Shown one piece after another: positions 11,481 through 23,318 of a stretch of 64,000 nt of DNA. The stretch's first letter is position 1, and every line of letters begins with the position of its first letter. Below the pieces are notes generated by a model. That model was given only the letters and a program-made list of their open reading frames with translations, was not told the DNA's origin and made no database searches. A program made the translations under genes and the position numbers. Origin of the DNA: Paulownia fortunei (Eukaryota > Streptophyta > Magnoliopsida > Lamiales > Paulowniaceae); the NCBI GenBank assembly GCA_019321725.1, contig CM033108.1, positions 14,588,060 to 14,652,059 of the forward strand. The letters are read 5' to 3'.

Positions 11481-12760
11481 AATGTATGCACATCATTAAA
11501 AATGCACATAAAGTAAATAAAAATAAAGAAATTTTTTGATATCAATTGAATAAAATAATTTATACAATATATTTTTATTGATATCAATTTGTTGGCTTGT
11601 AGATTTCTACTCTAATAAAGATAATCCATTTTGCTGTAAGAGTAAAAAGAGTTTTGTATGATTGTTTGTCATTTCGTTTCATTTATTTTTATTGTGGGAG
11701 AGAATAATGAGGAAAAATTATTTTGAAAAAAGAAGAATGAGTTAGTAATTTGATGTGGGATGAAAATGTAATGATGAGACTTGATGTGATGTATTTTTTT
11801 TTTTAAAGTGTGATTGGAATGGAGAATTGTTTTAAAGAAATTTAAAAATGTTGTTTAGAAGTGGATTTTTTTTCTAATTTATTTTATTTTTAATTTTTTA
11901 ATAAATATTAATTATTTTTTTAAACTTTTACTATTCAATTAGTATTAAGTACATAACTTAACGTACAACTTCTACGCTTGTATTTATATATCATGTATAT
12001 CTATGTACGTACATAAATATGTATACTAATTTTTATAGAAATATTATAAAATTATTTTCTTAATTCAAAATGATTTTTATAAATTATTATCAATTTCTTT
12101 TTATATACCTATATACATTCATAATCAAAAAATTATTACAATCACATATACAAACTAGGATGTATGATAAAACTTTTTGCATGTTTGTATAAGTAATATA
12201 TATGTAAATACATTCTCATATATTTTAATTAAATTAGTATCAATACAAATATTAAAAAATAAATCATAAATATTAAATAGATTAAAATACAATATTTTCA
12301 ATAATATAATAATATTATAATACATAGTTTAATGTAAAATAAACTCGTGTGTCATTTCTTAAAATAAATTTGTATTGTCAACAGTATAATAATATTCATA
12401 CATCATGTGTATCTATGTATGTACATATATATGTACTGTAATATTTATAAAAATATTATAAAATCATTTAATTAATATTTTCATTTTTTGTTTTCTTTTT
12501 TAAATAATATTCATAATTATTTTTTATTTGTAAAAATAAGAAAAATAATATAGTTCTACTTTTAGTTTTTGTTGAATATATATTGTTAGTTAAATACAGA
12601 CAGCACAAAAAATGGTCCACATTTCAACTCTGCCATAATTTTACATATAGATAATGATACATATATATTAATATGTGTTTTATATATATGATTATGCATA
12701 TATAATTATGCACCCACTCTGACTTAATTACATATATTTTTGGTGTACTAATATTTAATT
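11481..12760. other. AT-rich intergenic DNA
   Basis: Extremely AT-rich with no supported gene. It contains short near-repeats such as 'catgtatatctatgtacgtacataaatatgta' (about 11993) and 'catgtgtatctatgtatgtacatatatatgta' (about 12403), a decayed duplication about 410 bases apart. Confidence 0.5.
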
Positions 12761-13403
12761 TGGATAACCTATATATGTGTATATATGTTGTCTTGTCTAT
12801 TCATGAATAGTGGCATTACTGTTGAAGTGAGAGGGACTTGTTTTGGGGAAGGCGTGGATTCGGTTGGTTCAAAGAAATGAAGAGGATTAGTGGGCCTACT
12901 GAGATAAGGAAAACAGTACATTTGTAAGGACTTTATGGAAAAATCTGACAACCAATCAGGACATAATCAAAAAACAAAAATTGGGAGCGATTTTTTCCAG
13001 AAAAATCCTACAAGCAAACACTGCCTTAACTTTTCAATTAATATTAGAATGGCAGCATAACATATCTTGCAATATTTCAATGAGTAGCTTTCACATTCAA
13101 ATTTTCTTGAAAGGAATTAATTTGGTGGTGAACTGAAAAACGCCAAGTGTAAATCCATATATTGGTTATAAATTTAAAATTTTCTATTTATATTTTAGAA
13201 TTTAGCAAATTTAATTTTAAAATAAATAGATCATTTGTTTGATATTTTAATATATATTTTATCACAAATCAGACATCATCAAGTGCTATCTTATCAGATC
13301 TCATCTTGCAAGCTGATAAGGTAAAAGGTAAAATGTAAAATGCGAACCAAATTACACCATGTGGTGTAGTTAAATATGTGATCCAATCAAATCAGGATAA
13401 AAA
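12761..13403. other. Unidentified moderately complex segment
   Basis: A short minus-strand frame at 12769-12951 has no recognisable domain. The edge near 13010 reads 'gcaaacactgccttaac', similar in style to terminal inverted repeats of small DNA transposons; no matching inverted end was found. Otherwise nothing recognised. Confidence 0.25.
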
Positions 13404-13452
13404 TTTGATATTATCTCTTTAGTAATATATATGGTGAAGAGATAATATCAAA
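13404..13452. repeat. Perfect 16-bp inverted repeat (hairpin), 17-base loop
   Basis: The left arm at 13404-13419 (tttgatattatctctt) is exactly complementary to the right arm at 13437-13452. It could be the core of a small foldback element or a chance AT-rich palindrome. No gene adjoins it. Confidence 0.8.
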
Positions 13453-13990
13453 CGAATGAGGGTTTGCTTAAATAATAAGATTGAGACTAAGACTTTATAA
13501 TTAATGAAAGTTTTGGGTTCGAGTTCTATTTATTTGTGGGTTTTAGTATACTTTCAAGATAACTTCTTTCCTTTAGTTTGATTCTACTCAATTAATCTTT
13601 GGCATCAAGTAAGGTTACGTCTCTTTTAAAAAAAGAGTCAAGAGCCATGGTCCATAAAAGACATAACAGTTCAAGTTCGAAGGACCGACTAGGATGATGG
13701 ACTAAAATAACAATAAAATTCAATAGGTTAAGTTCATAAGATCTATAGATTAATAAATATATTGAAATATAAAACTTAGGCTAAGCCATTGAGGCCCTAA
13801 AGCTTAAACCTAAGAAGATCTTCCAATATACACTATAAATACCATCAATCTTTATAATTTAAAGGTACTTAATTTAATATGCATTTTCTGCTCTTAAACT
13901 TTATGGCTTATATCTATTTGTTTTGGGTCTGATTTGAAAGTCGAAGGATTTTCATTGGGTTAACCCTTTGATACCCATAACGACTTTGCG
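13453..13990 (+). other. Possible 5' LTR/leader of the gag-protease element
   Basis: Non-coding and directly upstream of the gag-like region. It has a TATA-like 'ctataaatacc' near 13843 followed by 'gtgatgcagg' near 13990, a layout seen in gypsy LTR U3-R-U5 ends. No matching 3' LTR could be aligned by eye. Confidence 0.3.
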
Positions 13991-13999
13991 TGATGCAGG

Positions 14000-16460
14000 T
14001 AATGACCTACCAAGCAATCAACATCCCATAGGAATATTACGAGAGAGAAGTGATGCCACAATATTTTGGTACTGAGTTAGAGAAGCCAACACCTAAGGAA
14101 TGGAGGTGACCTTTCTACAGGGGGCGCTTGTAGTAATGAAGGCCACCCCTATCAGGGACACTAGTAGTAATGGAAACAACCCCCTGCTGGGGGTGCTCGA
14201 GGTAACAAAGATAACTAGCCCCCACCTCCAGTCAATCCAAGAGACTCGTCTCATTGTTAGGGTGAGCCAATAGTGTTATAGATAACTTAAGAGGCACTGA
14301 TAAAGATGATCAAGGATACCAGAGCTACAGCCCAAGTAGTAGCTCAGTTCATAGCCAAGTAGCATGAGCCTTCTCTAATCACCTCCCACTAGCTGAGACT
14401 TTTTTTCTACTATGGAGAGGACTGAGTAGAGGCATGAAGTGCTTAAACGTAGAGATGCTTAGGAGGACGTGAGCAGCCTCCCCTTCCCTCCAGAGGACCA
14501 CACAAAATGACATGGGAATTCTGAGGCGATGCATACCATACCACCTATGCTCTAAGTAGGCTTAATGACAAAGATAGAGGATTGCCTTTCTCTTGTCGTA
14601 GTACTATTGAAAGACAACCTATTTTTCCCGTTATCTTAGCTGAATCCCTTTTGAAAGGAGTCAAGATGGCCAACCTTACTAAACATGAAGATGGACTTAT
14701 ATGATCTGAGCGATGTTGCTTTTTGCAAGATACTCCGAACTACTCTATCAAATTGCGTAGTGAACTTGGTTTAACCAAATGCCAGCTGTACTATTACCAG
14801 CCTTAAACAATAGACACAGAGGTTCTTTCACTAAATCTCCATCATGTGTAAGTACCCAAAAGCTGTGACACACCTAATCACAGTCATTCAGAAGGATAGG
14901 GCACCACTCTATAAACATGCAAAGCACTTTGTGGAGACGGTTCATGAAGTCCCCATGTGAACCATGAACTATTGGCTGGCATCATGCAATAAAACCTTTG
15001 ATACGAAAGGTTCAAGGAGTCCATTGTAGGGAGACCCCCGATTATTTAGAAGAACTCTTAGCTCTAGCAGAGAAATACATTTTGATTAAGGAGATAACCG
15101 GGGCGGTGCTCCTAAAAATAGAAAATCAAAAGAAGAAAAAAGACCTGAGAGAAGCAAGAATGAAGAATTGAGATATGCTCCTCAAACAAGCTATGCTAAT
15201 TTAGCCCCATTCAATGCTAGACGCAATAGGGATTGGTCCAATCGCCTGAGCAAATGAGAGAGATTCTAAGTTGATAAAGTTTGAAAAATACTATCATTTC
15301 CATTGAGACTGGGATCATACGATGAAAGAGTGCCATTACTTAAGAAAATCGAGAGACTCATTCAAAAAAGACATTCAACATAGTTCATGCATAAAACTAA
15401 AGGTAACTGCTGAGGCGATAGGTGCTTTGATGCCCCAAGATCCTACAACCCACCTTAGGAACATCCTAGTGGAGAAAGCAAAGAGGTCGTGAGAATGATA
15501 ACTTGCATACAGTAGGAGAAATAGAAGTCATCTCTTGGGGGGCCACTAATGCAAGGAAGGGGCTCCTATGAGCTGCCGTGAAAGTGAATTCCCTAGCTAA
15601 TTGCCCTATGGAACAAGTGTTCCACCTATAAAGTGCCAAACTTTTGGCGACTCAGACTTAGATGAGATGGAGGAAGTACATAATGATGCCTTGGTCATAT
15701 CAGTCATAGTGTCCAACTTTTAGGTGAAAAGGATCTCGATGGATAGTGGAAGCTCCACAGATATTATCTTCTATGATATGTTTGCATAACTTATGACAGA
15801 TAATACTGAGCCGAGCAAGGTCAACACCCTACTTACAAGTTTCAATAGAGAGTTGGTAGAGGCCCTTAGAGAGATTGAGCTCCCCCTTTCCTAGGGATCA
15901 CATCCCAAAAGAGCAACAAAAATGGAGTAGTTCCTCATAGTTAAAACTCCTTCCATATACAATATAATACAAGAGAGGCCAAGCTTGAACCTTTTCCAGG
16001 CCTCTACATACTATATGAGGCTAAAGTTCCCAACACTAGAATGGATTGGGGAAGCTGTTAGAGGTAAGAGAGTGGCTAGGGAGTGCTATACCAACACTCT
16101 GCGTAGAAGCCATGAGCAACTAAAGAGTCAAGGGGGTGGAAAATATGCTTCCCTCAAAGGAAAATAGATAAACACGCCCCTCGAAAGAGAGATGCCTTAC
16201 TAAAGAGAAGGTAGACGAGCAAAAGAGGATGCTTAATGAAAAGAGCATGGAGATTGTCCAGGAGATGAAAGTTTTTAAGTTTGCGGCTATATGCTAAATC
16301 TAAGATGGCTAGGATGGATCCTTCTTCCAAGCTACCAATTGAGAAGGATCCCCAAGTATGTTGAGAGAAGAAGGCATCTCGCCAAGTGGAGACATATGAG
16401 GCAGAGAATTCAAGGATATCCTATAATAAGGCGCATTTAAGGACTAAAATAGTTGGAAGC
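14000..16460 (+). mobile_element. Gypsy gag-protease remnant without RT (TR-GAG-like)
   Basis: Broken plus-strand frames give gypsy gag pieces: KYPKAVTHLITVIQKDRAPL and FVETVHEVP (about 14850-14960), then a zinc-binding-like HFH.DWDHTMKECHYLRKS (about 15290-15350). A retropepsin-like part follows with VKRISMDSGSSTDIIFYDMF, whose Asp-Ser-Gly is at 15742-15750. It ends with KFPTLEWIGEAVRGKRVARE (about 16026-16085). These are the usual landmarks of plant gypsy gag and protease. No RT, RNase H or integrase follows before the sequence becomes non-coding, which fits a non-autonomous TR-GAG-type element or a truncated copy. Many stops; not functional. Confidence 0.7.
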
Positions 16461-16489
16461 CAAATAAGGAAAAGTGATGATGCAACTTG

Positions 16490-16501
16490 CCCCCCCCCCC
16501 C
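16490..16501. repeat. C12 homopolymer
   Basis: Twelve consecutive C followed by 'actctctctc', at the end of the gag-protease remnant. Pyrimidine-rich on the plus strand. Confidence 0.95.
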
Positions 16502-17250
16502 ACTCTCTCTCAAGGGGTGCAAAAAGTGGTAAATTGAAGACCAGAATAATTAGATGGAAAGAGCATACTCCACTCACAGAATGTGGACCACTTTAAAAAA
16601 ATTCATCCATGGTGTTCAGTAATTTTACTTAGATTATTTTTTAATTTATCTATTTTTATTAGAGTTTTCCCATAAGAGACTGCTATCTTTCTCGCTCGCT
16701 TAGTAGAAAGTTAGAATTTCTTTCTAAGTGAATCCTAGTTTATTTACTTAGCAATTTCTGCAAGTTCAATAAAATATTTTATTTTTCGTAACTACTTGTG
16801 CATAATTGCTCTCAACCCTGAACATAATGCTTATACTGCCACAACCCTAGAAATCAATGAGATTCTCTTGAGGTCACTAATGAGTCTAGCCAGCTCGACT
16901 TTTCTTGGGGCCAAAGGCAAAGATGTCTCGGGATATCCTGCCATCCCATGAGGTTCGCCTAGGCCCAAATGGTCTAAGAAGAATCCTCTCGATATGAAGT
17001 ACTTGAAAGTCTAATCAGATTCCCAAGTGATAAACTTAATAAGATAGGAGTAATTAACATAAAGCAATGAAAAAAAACTAAGTTCTACAAGTTGAATCAA
17101 AGATGAGCCACAGTCTCATGCCAAATGCCGAAAAAAAAAACTAGCTTAGTCTATGAAGGAAACTAATAATTGTTTATACATATCAAAAACATGAAACTAA
17201 TGAAAAATATCCCAAATCTATGCAGGTTTTATAACTGCTCCGTGTAATAC
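16502..17250 (+). other. Non-coding 3' flank of the gag-protease element
   Basis: No coding signal. Blocks such as 'ctgctatctttctcgctcgc' (about 16681) and a moderately GC-rich stretch at about 16900-17030 look like LTR DNA by composition and position. No terminal match to 13453-13990 was seen. Confidence 0.3.
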
Positions 17251-17252
17251 CA

Positions 17253-17264
17253 CCCCCCCCCCCC
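17253..17264. repeat. Second C12 homopolymer
   Basis: Twelve consecutive C, 763 bases after the first C12 tract, in otherwise AT-rich DNA. Confidence 0.95.
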
Positions 17265-18544
17265 AAACACTAAATATAGGTATTGGTATAGCAATACTTT
17301 TAACAATGTAGCACATGTGTGTATATATATATATATTTACTTTTGTCAAATGTAGCACTTTGAGAAACAATAAAGTATTTTTACACATATAACCCTTTAT
17401 ATAGAAAGATCACCATTTATATAAAAACACAACACCCATCACAGTCATGCTATTCTCAGGCTGATTTGCTATCAAATTTCAAGAGTTATATAGGACACGA
17501 CATCCCAAAGTTATAATATGAGAGACTTAAAAATAAAAATAATAGCTTTTACTTTCGGAAGAAGTAAGAACATTTTACATCTTGTAGCCCTTTATATATA
17601 GTCAGCAATTTACATAATAATAATGAATGTAAAAATTAGAATATGCCCGCAATACAACCTAATAGGTCGTCATCCATGTACACTCATTCTCAGAACCTAT
17701 AGAAACCCCAACAGCTTGCCCAGTAAGTCCATGGTATCAAGTAACACCAGACTCACCTACAATACATAAACTATATGAATTAACGCTCAGCAAGTAAAGA
17801 TTATGCATGTGAAAGAATAATCCACAACATCAAGTCATGCATCTTAAAATGCTATGTCCACAATGCAATTCCATGTATCAAAACATTTCTCTCAAAATCA
17901 TTTTTTTCTTGGGCCCCTGACCAATGCTACTATCCCATGCACTGGAAAAGAGCTCTGCACAACGCTATAATCCAATGACCAATAATCATAAAAGCATGCA
18001 AATCCATGCACACTCGTACACATGCATTTACGCGAACCTGCAAATCCATGCATACAACCATACAAATCCATGCATGCTTCGCTGCACTAATAGTGGTTAG
18101 TAAAATATTTTCCTTTCTCATAATCATGCCGTGCAATGCAAGATTTATCACAATGCTCGTATATGATGCATGCACATAGCAATGACAATGCCCATGTATG
18201 TATGCTCAATGAAGAACCCTCTACTATGCATATATGATTTATGATATTATCTAATTCACACATCTACTATGTCTATGCATTGTAGTTGCAAATGAATCTT
18301 TACTTATTTTTTATTGTTGTGTGTTACTTCTAAGTTTTTTAAGTATTACTCCTCAACCCTAGATGTGAAACAATCTGTAAAAATACAATATATCAATCAC
18401 CATCCTCAATTAACAAGTTCATTATACCTAATGTAGTATAAAGATCTTAAAACTCAATTTAACTAAACAACCTTATCACTTAGAAACTATAACCGAATAC
18501 AACCTTCTATGTACCTTTGTTCCACATCTTAAATGTATACTAAC
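17265..18544. other. Intergenic with short 'aatccatgca' repeats
   Basis: No gene recognised. The motif 'aaatccatgca' occurs at about 18000, 18041 and 18063 and gives a false minus-strand frame at 17930-18175. The stretch ends at the flanking repeat of the gypsy element. Confidence 0.5.
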
Positions 18545-18549
18545 CTCAT
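18545..18549. repeat. Target-site duplication, left (ctcat)
   Basis: Five bases directly before the TG start of the 5' LTR. The counterpart at 27301-27305 is ctcac, one mismatch. The pair supports a single integration event. Confidence 0.65.
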
Positions 18550-20159
18550 TGATAAATGCATACTTTGATATATTTTTGTATCAAATCCTTTATACTTTTC
18601 TTGCTTTATTCTTGTTAATATTATTATTTTATTAATATTTTGTGTTAGGGAATAAATGGAAGCATATTTCCAAACTTATGCAGTTTTTGTAATTTGAGCA
18701 TAACTTTATGATCAAAAGTCTTATGGACCTGAAGCTTGTTTCATTTGAAAGAAAAAGATAGAGGTACAATTTTTATGTTGGAAGCTCAGCCCAATTCAGT
18801 TTTGATGATAGTAGAAAATTTGTCCAAATAGTTACACAAAATGAATCACCAAAATTCGGATAAGAGTTCAGCCCAGTATTGACTTATTTCAGCAATTCGG
18901 TTATATATCTTGAGCCTAAATTTATTTTGGGCTGAAATTTGGATATGTTATACCCAAGAGTAAATAAACAAGTTTGCTAAAGACAAGATGGTGTGAAAAT
19001 ATGTCAAAATGGTAAAACCATAGGCTGCAAGTTGCTGCTGATGTTAAAGGGCGGCTCTTGGACATGACTTGATAATTTGACTATATCTCGTTCATTCGAC
19101 CACCAAATTTAACAAAAGATATATGAAAATATATCAGCGCTGAAATATATACAATTTTTATTCTTCACATATCTTCAAAATATGGTTGTATCTGATCGAA
19201 AAATATAATTTAATTCAATAGGTGAGAAATTTGTGTAACAACGTACCAACTCTTGGCAACTAGCATACCACTTGATTAACCCCTCCATTATTTGTTTGGC
19301 CTCTAGCTTACTCCAAGTACTATAAATAGGCCATGTATTAAACTTGTAAGAGGAGGGGGGTACAGGGTTTCTTTAGGCTAAGTTATCTAGTTTGTATATT
19401 TTTTAGTATTGTAAGTTTTCTAGTAGTAATAGAAATACATTCTCTAGTTTCTCTTATATTTTTAATCTTTGTTACTTTTATTATGTCTTTTTAAATTTCA
19501 TTTTGTTGAGGAAAAAGGGTGAGTCTCTTGATGGATGAAGAGAAATGGTTATAAGGGTAGAAATTGTTTAAGTATGTTGTATTATTATTTTTATTTTTGA
19601 TCAAAATCCTATTTGTTTTGTGGTGATTCTTAATTTATGTATCTCCAATGGCACAACAAATACTTAGGTTCATTTAGCTTATTGTACGGTTTTACCCTAC
19701 CGACTGCTAATGTAAAACCTTGATTTATTATTGACGAAGGTGTGCATAAATGCTTGATCTTATAAATAAGTATTGGCGTTAAGAGATAATTTGCAATAGT
19801 AAGACAATATCATGATTACCTTATTGAATGAGTTACTTGATAATATCTTCTCATTGGAACCTTCATTATGTATGGATTCTAATTGTGGTAATTAATAGAG
19901 GTAAAAAGAATAAATAACCATTTCTCTATCCAAAACTCAAGAGTGGATCCATAATCTTCAGTACTTTTATTACTTCAATTTTTCTTCAGTTACATCATAC
20001 ATTAATTGTTCATATATTTTGATTCACATAGACTCCATCTTTTTAGAAATATAAACTTGAATTCTTCAAACAACTTCCCTGTGGATCGACCTTGAACTCA
20101 CGAGAAATTTATTACTTACTACAACCTGCACTTAGGTTTGAAACCTTAAAGTTGTAGCA
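18550..20159 (+). repeat. 5' LTR (1610 bp)
   Basis: Starts TGATAAATGC and ends TTGTAGCA. It aligns along its length with 25690-27300. A TATA box 'tataaatagg' lies at 19321-19330, so the genomic transcript should start near 19350. Confidence 0.93.
19321..19330 (+). promoter_or_regulatory. TATA box in 5' LTR
   Basis: TATAAATAGG, conserved in the 3' LTR at 26462-26471. Expected Pol II promoter of the element. Confidence 0.65.
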
Positions 20160-20165
20160 AGTTTT

Positions 20166-20183
20166 TGGCGCCGTTGCTGGGGA
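20166..20183 (+). other. Primer-binding site, tRNA-Asp type
   Basis: TGGCGCCGTTGCTGGGGA begins six bases after the 5' LTR end. It complements the 3' end of plant tRNA-Asp (CCCCGGCAACGGCGCCA) with one mismatch, as is usual for Athila/Tat gypsy elements. Confidence 0.88.
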
Positions 20184-20480
20184 AGACAAGGTAAGTATTC
20201 AGGTTTGTTAATATTTTTTCTTTGTAAATATAGTTTGTTTATTTTCTTTATGGATATATGGTTATATAATATCGTAGTCATAATTCTTAACGTTTAGTAA
20301 GAAATAATTCCAAAACTTTGTTAAAAAGAAAAATAAAAAGGATATAAATAGATAAACTTAGTTATTTAGCCAGAATTTATTTGATCGGATCCAACTTGAG
20401 AACAACAATCTATAAGTTAGTGCCTTTATATTAGTATTTTTACATAAGCAACAAATACCACCAGCAGATTTGAGTGGGTA
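20184..20480 (+). other. Shortened leader; site of internal deletion
   Basis: Only about 300 bases separate the PBS from the end of RT, where a complete element would have gag, protease and RT. No coding signal is seen. The deletion joint lies here or just inside the following frame. Confidence 0.6.
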
Positions 20481-22334
20481 ATGAAATTGATTTATGAGTT
20501 AACTAGTATAAAAAAAACTATAAAACGTCTTATGGGGTTTGTTAAGCTTAAAAGCATGCTTACGTCTGCTTCAATCATACAACCTCCAGATTGGACTTTA
20601 CCTTTTGAAATAATGTGTGATGCTAGTGATTATGCAGTTGGAGCTGTCTTGGGACAAAGAAAGGATAAAAAACCATATGTTATTTACTATGCAAGTAAAA
20701 CTTTAAATGGTGTTCAATTGAATTATACAACAACTGAAAAAGAATTACTTGTTGTAGTTTTTGCATTGGATAAATTTCGATCTTATCTTGTTGGCTCACC
20801 AATTGTTGTTTTTAGTGATCATGCAGCTTTGAAATATCTTTTGTCAAAAAAAGATGCTAAACCAAGACTGATTAGGTGGATTCTCTTACTCCAGGAATTT
20901 AATATTACTATTCAAGATAAAAATGGAGTAGAGAATGTAGTGGCTGATCATTTGTCAAGACTTGTTTGTGATAACTCATTTCAAACCACACCTATTAATG
21001 ACATTTTCCCTGATGAACAACTATTTAATGTTTCTATTTTACCTTGGTTTGCTGACATTGTTAATTTTCTTGTGACAGGAAAGATGCTATCGCATTGGAA
21101 CTCTCAAGACAAAAAGAAGTTTTTGACTGAGGTTAAAATTTTTTATTGGGATGATCCATACCTATTCAAATATTGTCCGGATCAAATCTTTCAAAGATGT
21201 GTGCCTGACAATGAGATAGGTAATATTGCCAAATTTTGTCATTCAAAAGCATGTGGTGGTCATTTTTCTGTAAAGAAAACTACTGCAAAAATCTTGCAAT
21301 GTGGATTTTATTGGTCAACTCTTTTCAAAGATACTCATACTTTCTACAAAAGTTGTGAAAATTATCAAAAGTTAGGGTCCCTTTCAAAGAGAAATATGAT
21401 GCCCCTACACCCTATCTTAGTGATTGAAATCTTTGACTGTTGGGGTATTGATTTCATGGGGCCATTTCCATTATCATTTGGTTTTCTTTATATATTGATT
21501 GCCATATATTATGTTTCAAAATGGATCGAGGCAATTCCTTGTCAAAACAATGATCACAAAATAGTGATAAATTTTTTGAAAGAAAATATTTTAAGTCGAT
21601 TTGAAATTCCTAGATCTATTATCAGTGATGGGGGAAAATATTTTTGTAACAAAGTTTTCGGAACTTTAATGAAGAAATATGGAATCATACATAAAGTTGC
21701 AACCCTTTATCACCCTCAGACAAATGGACAAGTTGAACTTGCAAATAGGGAGATAAAACAAATTTTGGAGAAAACAGTTAATCCAAACCGTAAAGATTAG
21801 TATCTTAGACTTACCGATACACTTTGAGCATATAGAACTGCTTTCAAAATATCATTAGGCATGTCTTCTTATAGGATAGTTTATGAAAAACCTTGTCATT
21901 TACCTGTTGAACTTGAACATAAAGCTTATTGGGCAATCAAAATGTTTAACTTCAGCCTTGATGAAGGTTCAAAATTGCGTAAATTGCAAAACAATGAACT
22001 TAAAGAACTGAGAAATGATGCATATGAGAATTCTAAAATTTATAAAGCAAGAATTAAAGAATTTCATGATAATAAAATTTCAAAAAAAAATATTTGAGGT
22101 TGGTCAAAAGTTTTGCTTTATAATTCTCGATTGCATTTGTTTCCTGGAAAATTGAGATCAAGGTGGAGTGGTCCTTTTGTTGTAAAAAAAGTATATCCTT
22201 ATGGGGAAATTGACATTGAAAATCCTAGAAATGGTAACATATTTAAAGTAAATGGACAAACAGTTAAACCATTTCTAGAAAATCAATTTTCACAAGAGGA
22301 AATTCTTTTTCTTTCTAACCCTTGTTATGATTAG
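20481..22334 (+). pseudogene. Gypsy pol: RT C-terminus, RNase H, integrase
   Basis: The first frame (20481-21800) opens in the RT tail (MLTSASIIQPPDWTLPFEI). It continues with RNase H landmarks: MCDASDYAVGAVLGQ, YASKTLNGVQLNY.TTEKE, FSDHAALKYLL and VVADHLSRL. Integrase follows. Its zinc-binding region (CHSKACGGHFS and CENYQKLG) leads into a catalytic core with Asp in WGIDFMGPFP, Asp in IISDGG and Glu in NGQVELANRE. A TAG at 21798-21800 and a TGA near 21826 break the frame. The remainder reads through 21861-22097 and 22113-22334, ending in a chromodomain-free tail ([19 protein letters not shown]) typical of Athila/Tat integrase ends. Catalytic residues remain, but stops make it non-functional. 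Confidence 0.92.
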
Positions 22335-22433
22335 TGTTGTATATACTCATTTTTCTCTGACATTATTTTTTTTTCTTCTTCTTTTATTTTTTTTTCTTTC
22401 CCGATTAAATGGCGGATAACGGTACTCCGTGGC

Positions 22434-22441
22434 TATAAAAG
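22434..22441 (+). promoter_or_regulatory. Possible internal TATA box
   Basis: TATAAAAG lies 42 bases before the first ATG of the accessory ORF and 93 before its second ATG, in the non-coding gap after integrase. It could start a separate transcript for the downstream ORFs. Sequence match and spacing only. Confidence 0.35.
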
Positions 22442-22475
22442 TCGGACTTGTCAGTTTCCCAAACAACTGAAATCT

Positions 22476-23085
22476 TTGTACAAATTTTCTTTACTTTTCT
22501 CATTCTCTTTTCTTGTTCTTTTCAAAATGGGTGATATTTTTCTAACTCTCAAGAATCGATTTCCTTTTCTTCCTAAAAATGCAATTTTGAAAATTTATAA
22601 AATTAGGATTGAAAGATTGAGGATGCTTATGCACAAGAACATCCCGACGAACATACAATGGATAATTGAAGCAAAGGTAAGGGCAGATGAGTTTTCATAT
22701 GAGTTTCCAGATTTACTTATTAGATACATGTCTGGTTTTGGTAAAAGCACATATTCAAAAAAATGAAGGACGAAAAAAATGAAAGTTTATCATATTTGTG
22801 CTAGATGGACTTGCAACACAAAGTGTCGTTCTTTAGGAATGGTCTCTAAAAATCGAGAAAATAAACTTAAATTCATTATGGATGGACTGAGTAAGGAGTC
22901 TTTAGATCACATTATATTGACTCTTGAGACGCATTCATGTGGATTGGTACAACGTGCAATTCTTGATTTATGAGATTGTTTTCGAAATGAATATGAGTTT
23001 TACAGTCTTGGGAATCTGACATTAAAAGACCCTATTTGCCAGTTTATAAGAAAACTGGATGGGAAGTATATCCTTGACCCATAGA
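22476..23085 (+). pseudogene. Accessory ORF of unknown function in the gypsy element
   Basis: Two consecutive plus-strand frames (22476-22766 and 22779-22973), and a continuation to about 23085, read as one interrupted protein of roughly 200 residues. The first part may start at the ATG at 22476 or at 22527 (MGDIFLTLKNRFPFLPKNAI). It is rich in Lys, Arg and Ile with IERLRMLMHKN and WIIEAKVRADEFSYEFPDLL. The second part has KLKFIMDGLSKESLDHIILT and, after a TGA at 22971-22973, FYSLGNLTLKDPICQF. I recognise no domain. Position after integrase matches the extra (env-like) ORF of Athila elements, but no signal peptide or clear transmembrane segment supports an envelope role. It may be element-specific or a second captured host fragment. 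Confidence 0.55.
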
Positions 23086-23318
23086 GGGCGTTTAAGCCGT
23101 TACTGGACGTAAACCAGAGAAAGATGTGAGCCACAATCACAACTACATGTACATACACGTATTAGTAGGTAATTTTTAAATTTCGTATGTGTCCTTATTT
23201 TCAACATTTTTGACAAAAGAAAAAGACATGCAATAAATACATTCCCTGTTCACACCTCAATAAATATCACCGTACTCACTTTATTTTTGCACAACTTATT
23301 TTCAAAAAAGAAAAAAAA

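Noticed and set aside
15985..16167. 60-residue plus-strand frame as a separate small gene
   Set aside because: Its peptide KFPTLEWIGEAVRGKRVARE is the end of the gypsy protease region, so it is part of the decayed element.
17930..18175. 81-residue Cys/Met-rich minus-strand frame
   Set aside because: Produced by short 'aatccatgca' repeats; no start context, domain or neighbours to support it.
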